Shown piece by piece: positions 12,701 to 24,756 of a stretch of DNA of 64,000 nucleotides. Every line of letters starts with the position of its first letter. The first letter of the stretch is position 1. The stretch covers positions 6,264,501 through 6,328,500 of the forward strand of contig OX359200.1 of NCBI GenBank assembly GCA_947172415.1. Direction: 5' to 3'. Source of the DNA: Chondrosia reniformis (lineage: Eukaryota; Porifera; Demospongiae; Chondrillida; Chondrillidae). A program made the translations under genes and the position numbers. The notes below the pieces were generated by a model that was not told the origin of the DNA, searched no databases, and worked only from the letters and a program-made list of their open reading frames with translations.

Positions 12701-13059
12701 AGAAGTGTAATTATAAATGTTTCAGACATTAAATTGCATGGTGAATAGCAAATCTGCTATATTAATTTATTTTGAATGGTTCATCTTTGAACATTTCAAT
12801 TTGAACATTATTTTAAAGATACAATATTATGTAGAATGACAACCTTATTGGCATTCAAAGGTGAACCATTCCTGATCATTTGATAAATTCAACACATGTA
12901 TATATATTATAGTTTAACCAACAATTACAACTATTATATTTACACATAGCAGAAAGCATATTTCTTGTAAATTTCAGATAGACAGCAATTCATGTAAATA
13001 TCCTCGAGCACGGAGAGGGTTCCCTTCGATGACTTTTAACGAAGCCATGGATATACTAG

Positions 13060-13937
13060 AAGTAGGGATTGATGCGCCCAAACATAGAGGTGATGTGTAT
13101 AGTTAAGTTTCAGTATGCCACTTCTGCAATGTTAGCCTTACCATATGATCACTTTCTTGTTTCGTTACTTTTTCTAGATGTGCCAATCACTGTTATAGTG
13201 CCATCCCTACTTTTAACTTCATTTTTAAATGTTTTTATTTAACTTGTATTGCCCCTTTTTTCTTGTTAATATTTGTTTTGAAAGTTTTCTTGGCGAAAAC
13301 TCGAAATAAAGTAGCAGAATAGACGATATAATAGAGAGCTCTAAATTAAAAAAATGGCGTCCGAAAAGATCTCAAATTCGTAAAGTATGTTTTCTACCGT
13401 TCTTTAACATTCGGTTTAGGATATTAAAGGGTCCATAATCGTTAAGAATACGACTGTATATAGGCCCTGCAAAGCGACTAAGAAATTCGATCGCGGGTGG
13501 CGGCAGTACCACAAATATTACTAACTCGAGTTACTTATTTTATATACAGAGATTTTGAAACTTCATTAAAAAATGGCGTTCGAAGAGGCCTTAAATTTGG
13601 CACTTTCAAAAGTAACACGCTTCGAATGGAGCGCGTTGAAATCTAGGGTAGCCTATTCCCTAGTTCGGAAACATTCATGACGATTTAGTATTTGTATGTA
13701 CCTTCGTAAGTTAGCGCTAGCTCATTTGAAAAAATAAGAAAAAAATGAGGAATTTCAGAATTTGACCTATTTCGGGTTTACCACTTTGCGAAGGTTGTAG
13801 AGCATCGAAACATGTTTGGTGTTTAGAAAAGCATGCAAAAACGGCTGCAAACACTGGAATGCAACCGAAAATCCCATCGTTGTTGATTTATGAGGTGTTA
13901 ATTGATAATACATTGAATAGGGCGGCCATCCCTACTT
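13060..13937 (+). mobile_element. Inverted-repeat element T1, copy A (878 bp)
   Basis: Bounded by the 10-base perfect terminal inverted repeat AAGTAGGGAT (13060-13069) and ATCCCTACTT (13928-13937). No transposase ORF, so non-autonomous (MITE-like). Internal landmarks are GCGCCCAAACATAG, GTTTCAGTATGCCACTT, CACTGTTATAGTGCCATCCC and TAACTCGAGTTACTTATTTT. Further whole or partial copies are at 19554-20433, 19014-19360 (-), 25677-26596 (-) and two fold-back derivatives at 16360-17000 and 22730-23407. They punctuate both Death-PNP units. Confidence 0.75.
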
Positions 13938-14570
13938 AGATAGTACTACTGTATTCTCTGATAAATGAATTACATCATGTATACATGCAATAGTGTGAAC
14001 TTTTGATATAATTAAAAAATATGCTCAGAAGTGGTGGTAAACATTTGAGTTGTCAACAAAGTCTGTATCAGGAACTTTCTCTTTGATCTTCTGTTTAGAT
14101 GTGAGTACTTTGGTTCACAATGTTGAATAAATCATTTCTTTTTGATGTGCCATCAAACTCAAGCAACTCCACAGATCTACATCATACATAGATCTATACT
14201 TATAATATATGGAGGCTCATCAGTGGGTGATCATGAACTGCTATAATAACAGTTTTTTGAAAACCCTTATACTTTCAATCTGCCCCAATTAAATAAAAAG
14301 TTGTGGTTTTGGCTCCTTCTTAAGTTCCACTAAAACTGACTTAGCCTATTGTCTACTAGCTTTAAGTAGATAATTTACCAACTTTAGTCCATCAAATGTT
14401 GCATAGTTAAATATAGCACATGCAATAATAACTTTCAAAACAGAGAATATATTTCTATAAAAAATAATGCATTCTGAAAAATGCACACCAAAATTAGAGC
14501 ACACATGAACTTAATCAAGTAGCTATACTCAGCCCAGCATTACACAGAATTGATGGCGTTAATTGATACC

Positions 14571-14743
14571 TCCGCGTGGCCGATTGCATATGGTTATGCG
14601 GCGTGCGTGGTAAATTCTCCGCGGCCGATTGCATAATGCAGCGTGGTAAATTTGGAGGCGTGGCTGTAACGCGTGATGTTTCTATATATAGTTTATGCTT
14701 CATATAAGGTAAATGGACATTTTTTCGGCCACCCCTTGGAGAT
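14571..14743 (+). promoter_or_regulatory. Probable promoter of Death-PNP gene 1
   Basis: A CpG-richer patch in an AT-rich setting. It has two spaced repeats of GGCCGATTGCATA (14579, 14633 region) and of CGTGGTAAATT, then a TATA-like TCTATATATA at 14681-14690, 54 bases before the ATG at 14744. The same arrangement precedes the second copy at 20960-21132. Confidence 0.5.
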
Positions 14744-17700
14744 ATGGCTGAAGTAAGAGTGGGAGAAGTTGATTTATCATTGCAGGAAACCGATTTCCCA
14801 GTCAATCCAAATCAGTTAGGTCAGGACATTAGGATATAGCTACCTACTTATCACTTTGAGTTGCGTATATAGCTACATGCTGATTGTCGATCCCTCACCT
14901 ATCGAATCAAATAACTGCTTATACAGGTTATCATTATATAGCAGTTCTTGAAAATGTGCATGTGATCATACACTATCTATGAACACATGTAACATATATG
15001 GTAGTCTATGGTGTAGCTAATCATTTATCAATCTATATCACCTGGGAGGAAGGTGTCTATATGTACAAGCTAAATAGAAATTTACAATAAATTTTAGCTC
15101 TTGCTCATCTTCCATATCTTAGAAAATTCCACCGAAACAAGCAAAAAAATCTCAATTGAAGTGCTTCTAGATTACATACCAGAATTCAGCCATAAATGGA
15201 ATACCTTGGGTATAAAACTTGGGCAAGACATTCTGGTTCAGCAAATAACAGGCCGACAAGAAAGCGATGAAGACAAGTGTATTAAAGTTGTCACAGCTTG
15301 GATTGGATCAGGCGAATCAGTGACTTGGCAAAATCTTTTGGAGAGTCTAGTTTCTCCTGCTGTGAGAATGGGATCCGTTGCAAATAAAATTGCAAAGGTT
15401 AGTACTAGGCTGCCATGTATCATTCAAGATATATATACAGTAAACCTTGTATTTGTAAACGCAAAGTTCGAATCAGTGACTACCTTAATACCTTATATTA
15501 AATAAGGTTTAACTGATTTATAAGATTGTGTAGTCTGCATGTAGGAAGTATAGTCCATATTTCTTTAAGGGAGTCTATCAAGGTATGGACTGGAGTAGAA
15601 GTTTCATGTGTTTACTGCCTTTATGGGTCGAATGTCTTCATCACTAAGATATAAGGGAATTGTCCCGGATTAACCTTCTCTCCATATATAGCTTTATCCA
15701 TTGGTCCCACTATAGACAGTGCTGCTTGTTTACAAACATCAAATGCAAAACAGAGGCCCTTTCAGACTTTTTATCCACTGAAAAAGTCTGAAAGAGTCTT
15801 CCAGTCCTTTAGCAATAGATTATCTATACTACATATAGAATAACATTTGTTATCATAATACCATGGGTCTTATATATGTTTACGTAAGTATTATTGTATT
15901 AGTTTGTCAAGTAAATGCTATATTAGTTCTATTAATAGACTATTAAAGATTGACCTCCAAGATAGGGACAACATCTCTACATAGGACAACATGACATATC
16001 CAAACGTGTCCATTACTCAGAGATTCCACTGTTTTCTGTTACAATTCAGATAATGATTTATATTATATACTTCCATAGAGATATAATTTGAAAGAAATTT
16101 TGGCATCTATCAACCGATCAAATTCATCCTCTAATAGAAAAATTGTAAATCCCACATCTTTAAGTGAAAAAGGTTAGTAATTTTAGAAATGAAGCCTGTG
16201 TGAAACAAGCAATTACTGGTCAACAAAGCCAGAATATACCTTTCACTAGTGCTCTGTCAAGGTTCAAGTTTGCTGGGGCACAAGGTGTCCCACGAGTTTT
16301 TTAAACTTGAACTACTTGTTTAATTAAACTTTAAATAAAATATATATATATTTATATATGTATATAAATAAGTAACTCGAGTTAGAAATGTTTGTGGTAT
16401 TGCCGCCCCCGCGATCGAATTACTTAGTCGCTTTGCAGGGCCTATATATAGTCGTATTCTTAACGATTATGGACCCTTTAATATCCTAAACCGAATGTTA
16501 AAGAACGGTAGAAAACTTACTTGACAAATTTGGGATCTTTTCGTACGCCATTTTTTAATTTAGAGCTCTCGTTCTATTCGAGTTTTCGCCAAGAAAACTT
16601 TCAAAACAGTGTTAATAAGAAAAATGGGGCAATACAAGTTAAATAAAAACATTCAAAAATGAAGTTAAAAGTAGGGATGGCACTATAACAGTGATTGGTA
16701 CATCTAGAAAAAGTAACGAAACAAGAAAGTGATCATATGGTAAGGCTAACATTGCAGAAGTGGCATACTGAAACTTAACTATACACATCACTTCTATGTT
16801 TGGGCGCATCGATCCCTATAGTTCTAGTGTATATCCATGATGCACCCAAACATAGAAGTGATGTGTTTCTGTATGCCACTTCTGCAATGTTAGCCTTACC
16901 ATATGATCACTTTCTTGTTTCGTTACTTTATCTAGATGTGCCAATCACTGTTATAGTGCCATCCCTACTTTTAACTTCATTTTTGAATATTTTTATTTAA
17001 CTTGTACACTCTTGAATATTGAACAATATTTATTTGACACCCTTAGTTCTGAGTTGTTAGTATTGCATGCAGGTGCATAAACAGTGATTGACAAAGTATA
17101 TGTAATAGTTATACAATGGCACTTTGCAGTGTATGGGTTATATATATATATGTACGTACATGCACAAGACCCGAGGGTGAGTGCATGTATAATCGATACA
17201 CCGCAAAGTGACATTGTATAACTGTCATACACTCCACCCCTAGGCTTTTTGGCATTTACTGAATTATCGGCGGGATATCGCATTGTATAACTATAATAAG
17301 AGGCCAAAGTGCCTCTTATTATAGTTATACAACAGTTGTTGAATATAATTTGCCTTGGTTACCCCAGCAACGGAGTGTATATGTGATATAATGTATAATG
17401 CAATGTACATACATATTGATATTTATATACATTTATCTTTCATCTTCTGTATAATATCCAGCTATGTCATGCCAGCCATCAGAACATAATGATATCAAGT
17501 TTATATTAATGACCGCCAACCCTACAGAGCAAGCTACTGTGCGTCACTTCTTGGGGTCATCCTCTATAGAGCCAAACAATACAATATTCCGATATACCTA
17601 CAAGACTGATCCTATCTTGCGTAATGCCAATGTTGAGCCTATCAAAGATGAAGGAGATTATGATACCTTCTCCATTAGTGGTCACAGAGGAATTCATGTC

Positions 17701-18351
17701 AGATGTGGGGAGATTGGTAGTGGTGGTAAAATAGGGTCTCTTGTCACTACAGCAAACATCTTGAAGAAGACCATAAAAGAAGAATGGCCTTTGCAAATCA
17801 TCTTCTGTGTTGGGTGCTGCGGTTGCAGTTCTAACAATGCCGACCTCCGTGGGTATGTATTGCTGACCAGACACCTTGAAGATTATAATCGAGGGAAAAT
17901 GCTACAAGATAAATTGCATCGAGTGCCAGAACCATACGACATGAATGAAACCTGGAAGATGTATATGGAAGATAAAGCTATCACTTGTCCAAATGAAGCA
18001 GCTTATAAATATAATGAGATTAAATATGAAAATGCAGACGCCATTCTTTCTGGAGACTTTGTGGTGAAAGACAAAACCCAAGCAGAGGAAATTCGAGGCA
18101 AGAGAGAATGTGTTGGAATTGAAATGGAAGGAAAAGGCATTGCAGAAGCTGTCACTATATTCCCTTCTGGTAGCTTCCTTGTTGTTAAAGGTGTGTCTGA
18201 CTACGCTGGTTCAGATAAGTCAGAGAAAGCAAAGGCCAACTGGTTTGGAAAGGACACTGAATCACCCGTTTCTGATGATGAGAGGCAAATGATAGCAACC
18301 ATTCAAGCTACAGCTTTAGTTTGCCGTACCATTGCTATTAAGATGCAATGA
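14744..18351 (+). CDS. Death domain-nucleoside phosphorylase fusion, copy 1
   Basis: Proposed exons: 14744-14819 (starts MAEVRVGEVDLSL), 14927-14955 (tentative), 15098-15397, 16079-16172 and 17462-18351. All join in phase to a predicted 462-aa protein. Residues ~36-135 look like a Death-fold domain (WNTLGIKLGQ, then CIKVVTAWIGSGESVTWQNL and a conserved helix ending IANKIAK or similar), a protein-interaction module of apoptosis and innate immunity. Residues ~136-166 are a Ser/Asn linker. Residues ~167-462 are PNP_UDP/MTAN-like: LMTANPTEQATV at the N-terminal strand, a VGCCGCSS glycine loop, EMEGKGIAEA (Glu387/Glu389) as ribose-binding motif, and VKGVSDYA with the putative catalytic Asp413. The family cleaves nucleosides or adenosyl-type substrates; the substrate here is unknown. 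The exon 1 donor (GTCAGG) is weak. Likely a cytoplasmic signalling or effector protein. Confidence 0.75.
16360..17000. mobile_element. Fold-back derivative of element T1 in the Death-PNP 1 intron
   Basis: An inverted part-copy of T1 (from AAGTAACTCGAGTTA to TTTGGGCGCATCGATCCC) is followed, after a short TAGTTCTAGTGTATATCC centre, by a direct part-copy (GCACCCAAACATAG to TTTTTATTTAACTTGTA). The two arms can pair over about 150 bp. It lies in the last intron, upstream of the PNP exon. The 201-base ORF inside the right arm is incidental. Confidence 0.6.
17085..17390. mobile_element. Palindromic MITE pair upstream of the PNP exon
   Basis: Two nested inverted repeats. In the first, TTATACAATGGCACTTTGC faces GCAAAGTGACATTGTATAA. 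The second is flanked by TATACACTCC and GGAGTGTATA and has a long central hairpin around AAGAGGC/GCCTCTT (17291-17333). It includes an X-box-like GTTACCCCAGCAAC at 17358-17371. A related element is at 58299-58484. Confidence 0.65.
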
Positions 18352-18587
18352 AATTACCATTTTCTAGCTAATTTACTCTAGAGACAGAAGATGGATAGAC
18401 ATTTATATTAGTTAAAGTTACTGTAGTGACAGATCAAACCTGTTTACATATATGCAATTATATATTCATGATTGCTGTAAAAGTTTAATAAAGAATATAT
18501 AATGTACGTATGCAAAATTAATGTATAACGCTGAATATACTATATATTATGACAAAATTAATAAGTTTTAATGCACACAATTCAGTT

Positions 18588-18884
18588 TTAATATTGCATC
18601 CTGCCTTGATATTTCTTAAAGATCCCTTGCTCAACCTCTAATTCACTCCTCAACATCTTCAATTCTGTATCATTTATCATCAAAATATGGTTCATTTTAA
18701 CTGATCGAAATGCTTGACAAAAGTATATGAGATCTAGACTTTCGTTATGGAAATCGAATTTTGAATGCGGCCATAACTTACACATGTGGTTACTGTAGTA
18801 ATTCTGTGAGATGACATCTTTAGCTTTGCTGTTGATGTTACCAATACACATTGGTATGAAAGTTGATTTATTAGATTCTTGCAT
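18588..18884 (-). CDS. Small convergent ORF of unknown function, copy 1 (98 aa)
   Basis: A minus-strand frame running MQESNKSTF... to ...KKYQGRMQY, with a mixed charged and hydrophobic composition that reads like protein (e.g. NHILMINDTELKMLRSELEV). It is convergent with Death-PNP 1, about 240 bp past its stop. The second unit has a longer version (25137-25514) with mostly amino-acid-changing differences, but there the first ATG is ATA. No known domain was recognised. It might be a lone exon or a transposon fragment. Confidence 0.4.
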   Translation of the reverse strand: MQESNKSTFIPMCIGNINSKAKDVISQNYYSNHMCKLWPHSKFDFHNESLDLIYFCQAFRSVKMNHILMINDTELKMLRSELEVEQGIFKKYQGRMQY

Positions 18885-19013
18885 CTTTCATTCCCCTATA
18901 CAGAATACAAAGGAGAATTATATAGTGTTACGTTGCTATAATAGAATGTGAGCATATTGAGTCAGCAACACTTATTGAAATCAGAGTAATCAGAGAGTAC
19001 GGCAGTACTCTCT

Positions 19014-19360
19014 AAGTAGTGATGGCCGAAAAAAAACATGGCCGCCCTATTCATATTATCAATTAACACCTCATAAATCAACAACGATGGGATTTTCGGT
19101 TGCATTCGAGTGTTTGCAGTCGTTTTTGCATGCTTTTCTAAACGCCAAAACATGTTTCGATGCTCTACTACCTTCGCAAAGTGGTGAAACCGAAATAGGC
19201 CAAATTATGAAATTCATCATTTTTTCTTCTTTTTTCAAATGAGCTAGCGCCAACATGCGAACTTACCTACAAACAAGGGTGTTGTATGATTCATGCATAT
19301 ATAGCTAATGCTTCACTGTGTAACATCCCTTTCTTGTTTCTGTGCTTTTTCCCTACTTCT
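19014..19360 (-). mobile_element. Element T1, truncated inverted copy C
   Basis: Starts at AAGTAGTGAT (19014) in inverted orientation and matches T1 to about 19265. It then switches to ~85 bp of unrelated sequence before a terminal CCCTACTT-like end near 19358. An internally deleted or rearranged derivative at the unit 1/unit 2 boundary. Confidence 0.55.
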
Positions 19361-19553
19361 AGTATATCCATGATGCACCCAAACATAGAAGTGATATATA
19401 TTATAGTTTAACCAACAATTGCAACTATTATATTTACACATAGCAGAAAGCATATTTCTTGTAAATTTCAGATAGACAGCAATTCATGTAAATATCCTCG
19501 AGCACGGAGAGGGTTCCCTATGATGACTTCTAACGAAGCCATGGATATACTAG

Positions 19554-20433
19554 AAGTAGGGATCGATGCGCCCAAACATAGAAGTGATGTGTATAGTTAA
19601 GTTTCAGTATGCCACTTTTGCAATGTTAGCCTTACCATATGATCACTTTCTTGCTTCGTTACTTTATCTAGATGTGCCAATCACTGTTATAGTGCCATCC
19701 CTACTTTTAACTTCATTTTTGAATGTTTTTATTTAACTAGTATTGTCCCTTTTTTCTTGTTAATATTTGTTTTGAAAGTTTTCTTGGCGAAAACTCGAAA
19801 TAAAGTAGCAGAATAGACGATATAATAGAGAGCTCTAAGATCCCAAATTTGTTAAGTATGTTTTCTACCGTTCTTTAACATTCCGTTTAGGATATTAAAG
19901 GGTCCATAATCGTTAAGAATACGACTGTATATAGGCCCTGCAAAGCGACTAAGAAATTCGATCGCGGTTGGCGGCAGTACCACAAATATTTCTAACTCGA
20001 GTTACTTATTTTATATACAGAGAATTTGAAACTTCATTAAAAAATGGCGTTCGAAGAAGCCCTAAATTTGGCACTTTCAAAAGTAACACGCTTCGAATGG
20101 AGCGCGTTGAAATCTAGGGTAGCCTATTCCCTAGTTCGGAAACATTCATGACGATTTAGTATTTGTATGTACCTGCGTAAGTTCGCATGTTAGCGCTAGC
20201 TCATTTGAAAAAAGAAGAAAAAAATGAGGAATTTCAGAATTTGACCTATTTCGGGTTTACCACTTTGCGAAGGTTGTAAAGCATCAAAACAAATTTGGTG
20301 TTTAGAAAAGCATGCAAAAACGGCTGCAAACACTCGAATGCAACCGAAAATCCCATCGTTGTTGATTTATGAGGTGTTAATTGATAATACATTGAATAGG
20401 GCGGCCATGTTTTTTTTTCGGCCATCACTACTT
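19554..20433 (+). mobile_element. Element T1, copy B (880 bp)
   Basis: Termini AAGTAGGGAT (19554-19563) and ATCACTACTT (20424-20433). Its left flank (19393-19553) is nearly identical to the left flank of copy A (12898-13059), showing that the flank was duplicated with the unit. No transposase ORF. Confidence 0.75.
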
Positions 20434-20959
20434 AGAGAGTACTACTGTATTTGATCTTCTGTTTAGATGTGACATCTTCTGTCATTTTGTGAGTACTCTG
20501 GTTCACAATGTTGAATAAATCATTTCTTTTTGATGTGCCATCAAACTCAAGCAACTCCACAGATCTACATCATACATAGATCTATACTTATAATATATGG
20601 AGGCTCATCAGTGGGTGATCATGAACTGCTATAATAACAGTTTTTTGAAAACCCTTATACTTTCAATCTGCCCCAATTAAATAAAAAGTTGTGGTTTTGG
20701 TTCCTTCTTAAGTTCCACTAAAACTGACTTAGCCTATTGTCTACTAGCTTTAAGTAGATAATTTACCAACTCTAGTCCATCAAATGTTGCATAGTTAAAT
20801 ATGGCACATGCAGTAATAACTTTCAAAACAGAGAATATATTTGTATAAAAATTAATGCATTCTGAAAAATGCACACCAAAATTAGAGCACACATGAACTT
20901 AATCAAGTAGCTATACTCAGCCCAGCATTACACAGAATTGATGGCGTTAATTGATACCC

Positions 20960-21132
20960 TCCGCGTGGCCGATTGCATATGGTTATGCAGCGTGCGTGGT
21001 AAATTCTCCGCGGCCGATTGCATAATGCAGCGTGGTAAATTTGGAGGCGTGGCTGTAACGCGTGATGTTTCTATATATAGTTTATGCTTCATATAAGGTA
21101 AATGGACATTTTTTCGGCCACCCCTTGGAGAT
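20960..21132 (+). promoter_or_regulatory. Probable promoter of Death-PNP gene 2
   Basis: Same doubled GCCGATTGCATA and GTGGTAAATT repeats and TATA-like TCTATATATA (21070-21079) as in copy 1, with only one or two base differences. Conserved spacing to the ATG at 21133. Confidence 0.5.
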
Positions 21133-24100
21133 ATGGCTGAAGTAAGAGTGGGAGAAGTTGATTTATCATTGCAGGAAACCGATTTCCCAGTCAATCCAAA
21201 TCAGTTAGGTCAGGACATTAGGATATAGCTACCTACTTATCACTTTGAGTTGCGTATATAGCTACATGCTGATTGTCGATCCCTCACCTATCGAATCAAA
21301 TAACTGCTTATACAGGTTATCATTATATAGCAGTTCTTGAAAATGTGCATGTGATCATACACTATCTATGAACACATGTAACATATATGGTAGTCTATGG
21401 TGTAGCTAATCATTTATCAATCTATATCACCTGGGAGGAAGGTGTCTATATGTACAAGCTAAATAGAAATTTACAATAAATTTTAGCTCTTGCTCATCTT
21501 CCATATCTTAGAAAATTCCACCGAAACAAGCAAAAAAATCTCAATTGAAGTACTTATAGATTACATACCAGAATTCAGCCATAAATGGAATACCTTGGGT
21601 ATAACACTTGGGCAAAACAGACTGGTTCAGCAAATAACAGGCCGACAAGAAAGCGCTGATGCCAAGTGTATTAAAGTTGTCACAGCTTGGATTGGATCAG
21701 GCGAATCAGTGACTTGGAAAAAGCTTTTGAAGAGTCTAGTTTCTCCTGCTGTGAGAATGGGATCCGTTGCAAATAAAATTGCAAAGGTTAGTACTAGGCT
21801 GCCATGTATCATTCAAGATATATATACAGTAAACCTTGTATTTGTAAACACAAAGTTCGAATCAGTGACTACCTTAATACCTTATATTAAATAAGGTTTA
21901 ACTGATTTATAAGATTGTGTAGTCTGCATGTAGGAAGTATAGTCCATATTTCTTTAAGGGAGTCTATCAAGGTATGGACTGGAGTAGAAGTTTCATGTGT
22001 TTACTGCCTTTATGGGTCGAATGTCTTCATCACTAAGATATAAGGGAATTGTCCTGAATTAACCTTCTCTCCATATATAGCTTTATCCATTGGTCCCACT
22101 ATAGACAGTGCTGCTTGTTTACAAACATCAAATGCAAAACAGAGGCCCTTTCAGACTTTTTATCCACTGAAAAAGTCTGAAAGAGTCTTCCAGTCCTTTA
22201 GCAATAGATTATCTATACTACATATAGAATAACATTTGTTATCATAATACCATGGGTCTTATATATGTTTACGTAAGTATTATTGTATTAGTTTGTCAAG
22301 TAAATGCTATATTAGTTCTATTAATAGACTATTAAAGATTGACCTCCAAGATAGGGACAACATCTCTACATAGGACAACATGACATATCCAAACGTGTCC
22401 ATTACTCAGAGATTCCACTGTTTTCTGTTACAATTCAGATAATGATTTATATTATATACTTCCATAGAGATATAATTTGAAAGAAATTTTGGCATCTATC
22501 AACCCACCAAGTCCATCCTCTAATAGAAAAATTGTAAATCCCACATCTTTAAGTGAAAAAGGTTAGTAATTTTAGAAATGAAGCCTGTGTGAAACAAGCA
22601 GTTACTGGTCAACAAAGCCAGAATATACCTTTCACTAGTGCTCTGTCAAGGTTCAAGTTTGCTGGGGCACAAGGTGTCCCACGAGTTTTTTAAACTTGAA
22701 CTACTTGTTTAATTAAACTTTAAATAAAATATATATATATTTATATATGTATATAAATAAGTAACTCGAGTTAGAAATGTTTGTGGTATTGCCGCCCCCA
22801 CGATCGAATTACTTAGTCGCTTTGCAGGGCCTATATATGTAGTCGTATTCTTAACGATTATGGACCCTTTAATATCCTAAACCGAATGTTAAAGAACGGT
22901 AGAAAACTTACTGGGATCTTTTCGTACGCCATTTTTTAATTTAGAGCTCTCGATCTATTCTGCTACTTTATTTCGAGTTTTTACCAAGAAAACTTTCAAA
23001 ACAGTGTTAATAAGAAAAATGGGACAATACAAGTTAAATAAAAACATTCAAAAGTGAAGTTAAAAGTAGGGATGGCACTATAACAGTGATTGGCACATCT
23101 AGAATTAGTAATGAAACAAGAAAGTGATCATATGGTAAGGCTAACATTGCAGAAGTGGCATACTGAAACTTAACTATACACATCACTTTTATGTTTGGGC
23201 GCATCGATCCCTATAATTCTAGTGTATATCCATGATGCGCCCAAACATAGAAGTGATGTGTATAGTTAAGTTTCAGTATGCCACTTCTGCAATGTTAGCC
23301 TTACCATATGATCACTTTTTTGTTTCGTTACTTTATCTAGATGTGCTAATCACTGTTATAGTGCCATCCCTACTTTTAACTTCATTTTTGAATATTTTTA
23401 TTTAACTTGTACACTCTTGAATATTGAACAATATTTATTTGACACCCTTAGTTCTGAGTTGTTAGTATTGCATGCAGGTGCATAAACAGTGATTGACAAA
23501 TTTAAAGTATATGTAATAGTTATACAATGGCACTTTGCAGTGTATGGGTTATATATATATATGTACGTACATGCACAAGACCCGAGGGTGAGTGCATGTA
23601 TAATCGATACACCGCAAAGTGACATTGTATAACTGTCATACACTCCACCCCTAGGATTTTTGGCATTTACTGAATTATCGGCGGGATATCGCCTTGTATA
23701 ACTATAATAAGAGGCCAAAGTGCCTCTTATTATAGTTATACAACAGTTGTTGAATATAATTTGCCTTGGTTACCCCAGCAACGGAGTGTATATGTGATAT
23801 AATGTATAATGCAATGTACATACATATTGATATTTATACATTTATCTTTCATCTTCTGTATAATATCCAGCTATGCCATGCCAGCCATCAGAACATAATG
23901 ATATCAAGTTTATATTAATGACCGCCAACCCTACAGAGCAAGCTACTGTGCGTCACTTCTTGGGGTCATCCTCTATAAAGCCAAGTGATACAATATTCCA
24001 ATATACCTACAAGACTGATCCTATCTTGCGTAATGCCAATGTTGAGCCTATCAAAGATGAAGGAGATTATGATACCTTCTCCATTAATGGTCACAGAGGA

Positions 24101-24756
24101 ATTCATGTCAGATGTGGGGAGATTGGTAGTGGTGGTAAAATAGGGTCTCTTGTCACTACAGCAAACATCTTGAAGATCGCCAGACAAAAAAATGGCCTTT
24201 GCAAATGGTCTTCTGTGTTGGGTGCTGCGGTTGCAGTTCTAACAATGCCGACCTCCGTGGGTATGTATTGCTGACCAGAAAACTTGAAGATTATAATCGA
24301 GGGAAAATGCTACAAGATAAATTGCATCGAGTGCCAGAACCATACGACATGAATGAAACCTGGAAGAAGTATATGGAAGAGAAAGCTATCACTTGTCCAG
24401 ATGAAGCAGCTAAATATAATGAGATTAAATATGAAAATGCAGATGCCATTCTTTCTGGAGACTTTGTGGTGAAAGACAAAACCCAAGCAGAGGAAATTCG
24501 AGGCAAGAGAGAATGTGTTGGAATTGAAATGGAAGGAAAAGGCATTGCAGAAGCTTTCACTATATTCCCTACTGGTAGCTTCCTTGTTGTTAAAGGTGTG
24601 TCTGACTACGCTGGTTCAGATAAGTCAGAGCAAGCAAAGGCCAACTGGTTTGGAACGGGCACTAAATCACCCGTTTCTGATGATGAGAGGCAAATGATAG
24701 CAACCGTTCAAGCTACAGCTTTAGTTTGCCGTACCATTGCTAATAAGATGTATTGA
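21133..24756 (+). CDS. Death domain-nucleoside phosphorylase fusion, copy 2 (frameshifted as assembled)
   Basis: Exons by correspondence with copy 1: 21133-21208, 21316-21344 (tentative), 21487-21786, 22468-22561 and 23871-24756, all at a constant offset of 6389 up to the linker exon. The Death exon and the linker exon are open. In the PNP exon the frame shifts near 24177-24190, where copy 2 is one base shorter beside an A-run. The second half is open from 24199 to the TGA at 24754-24756 and keeps EMEGKGIAEA and VKGVSDYA. One codon (Tyr) is also missing in frame near 24407. Differences from copy 1 are mostly amino-acid-changing. Either a recently broken copy or an intact gene with a homopolymer miscall. 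Confidence 0.65.
22730..23407. mobile_element. Fold-back derivative of element T1 in the Death-PNP 2 intron
   Basis: Counterpart of the 16360-17000 fold-back, with small indels: it lacks about 12 bases after AAAACTTACT and retains a longer TCTGCTACTTTATTTCGAG stretch. It was therefore present before the tandem duplication. Confidence 0.6.
23495..23795. mobile_element. Palindromic MITE pair, second-unit copy
   Basis: Same nested hairpins as 17085-17390, including the AAGAGGC/GCCTCTT stem and the X-box-like GTTACCCCAGCAAC, immediately before the PNP exon of copy 2. Confidence 0.65.

Noticed and set aside
14515-14805. 96-aa minus-strand ORF over the Death-PNP promoter, repeated at 20928-21194
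   Set aside because: It lies antisense to the promoter and first exon, differs in length between copies, and has no protein-like conservation.
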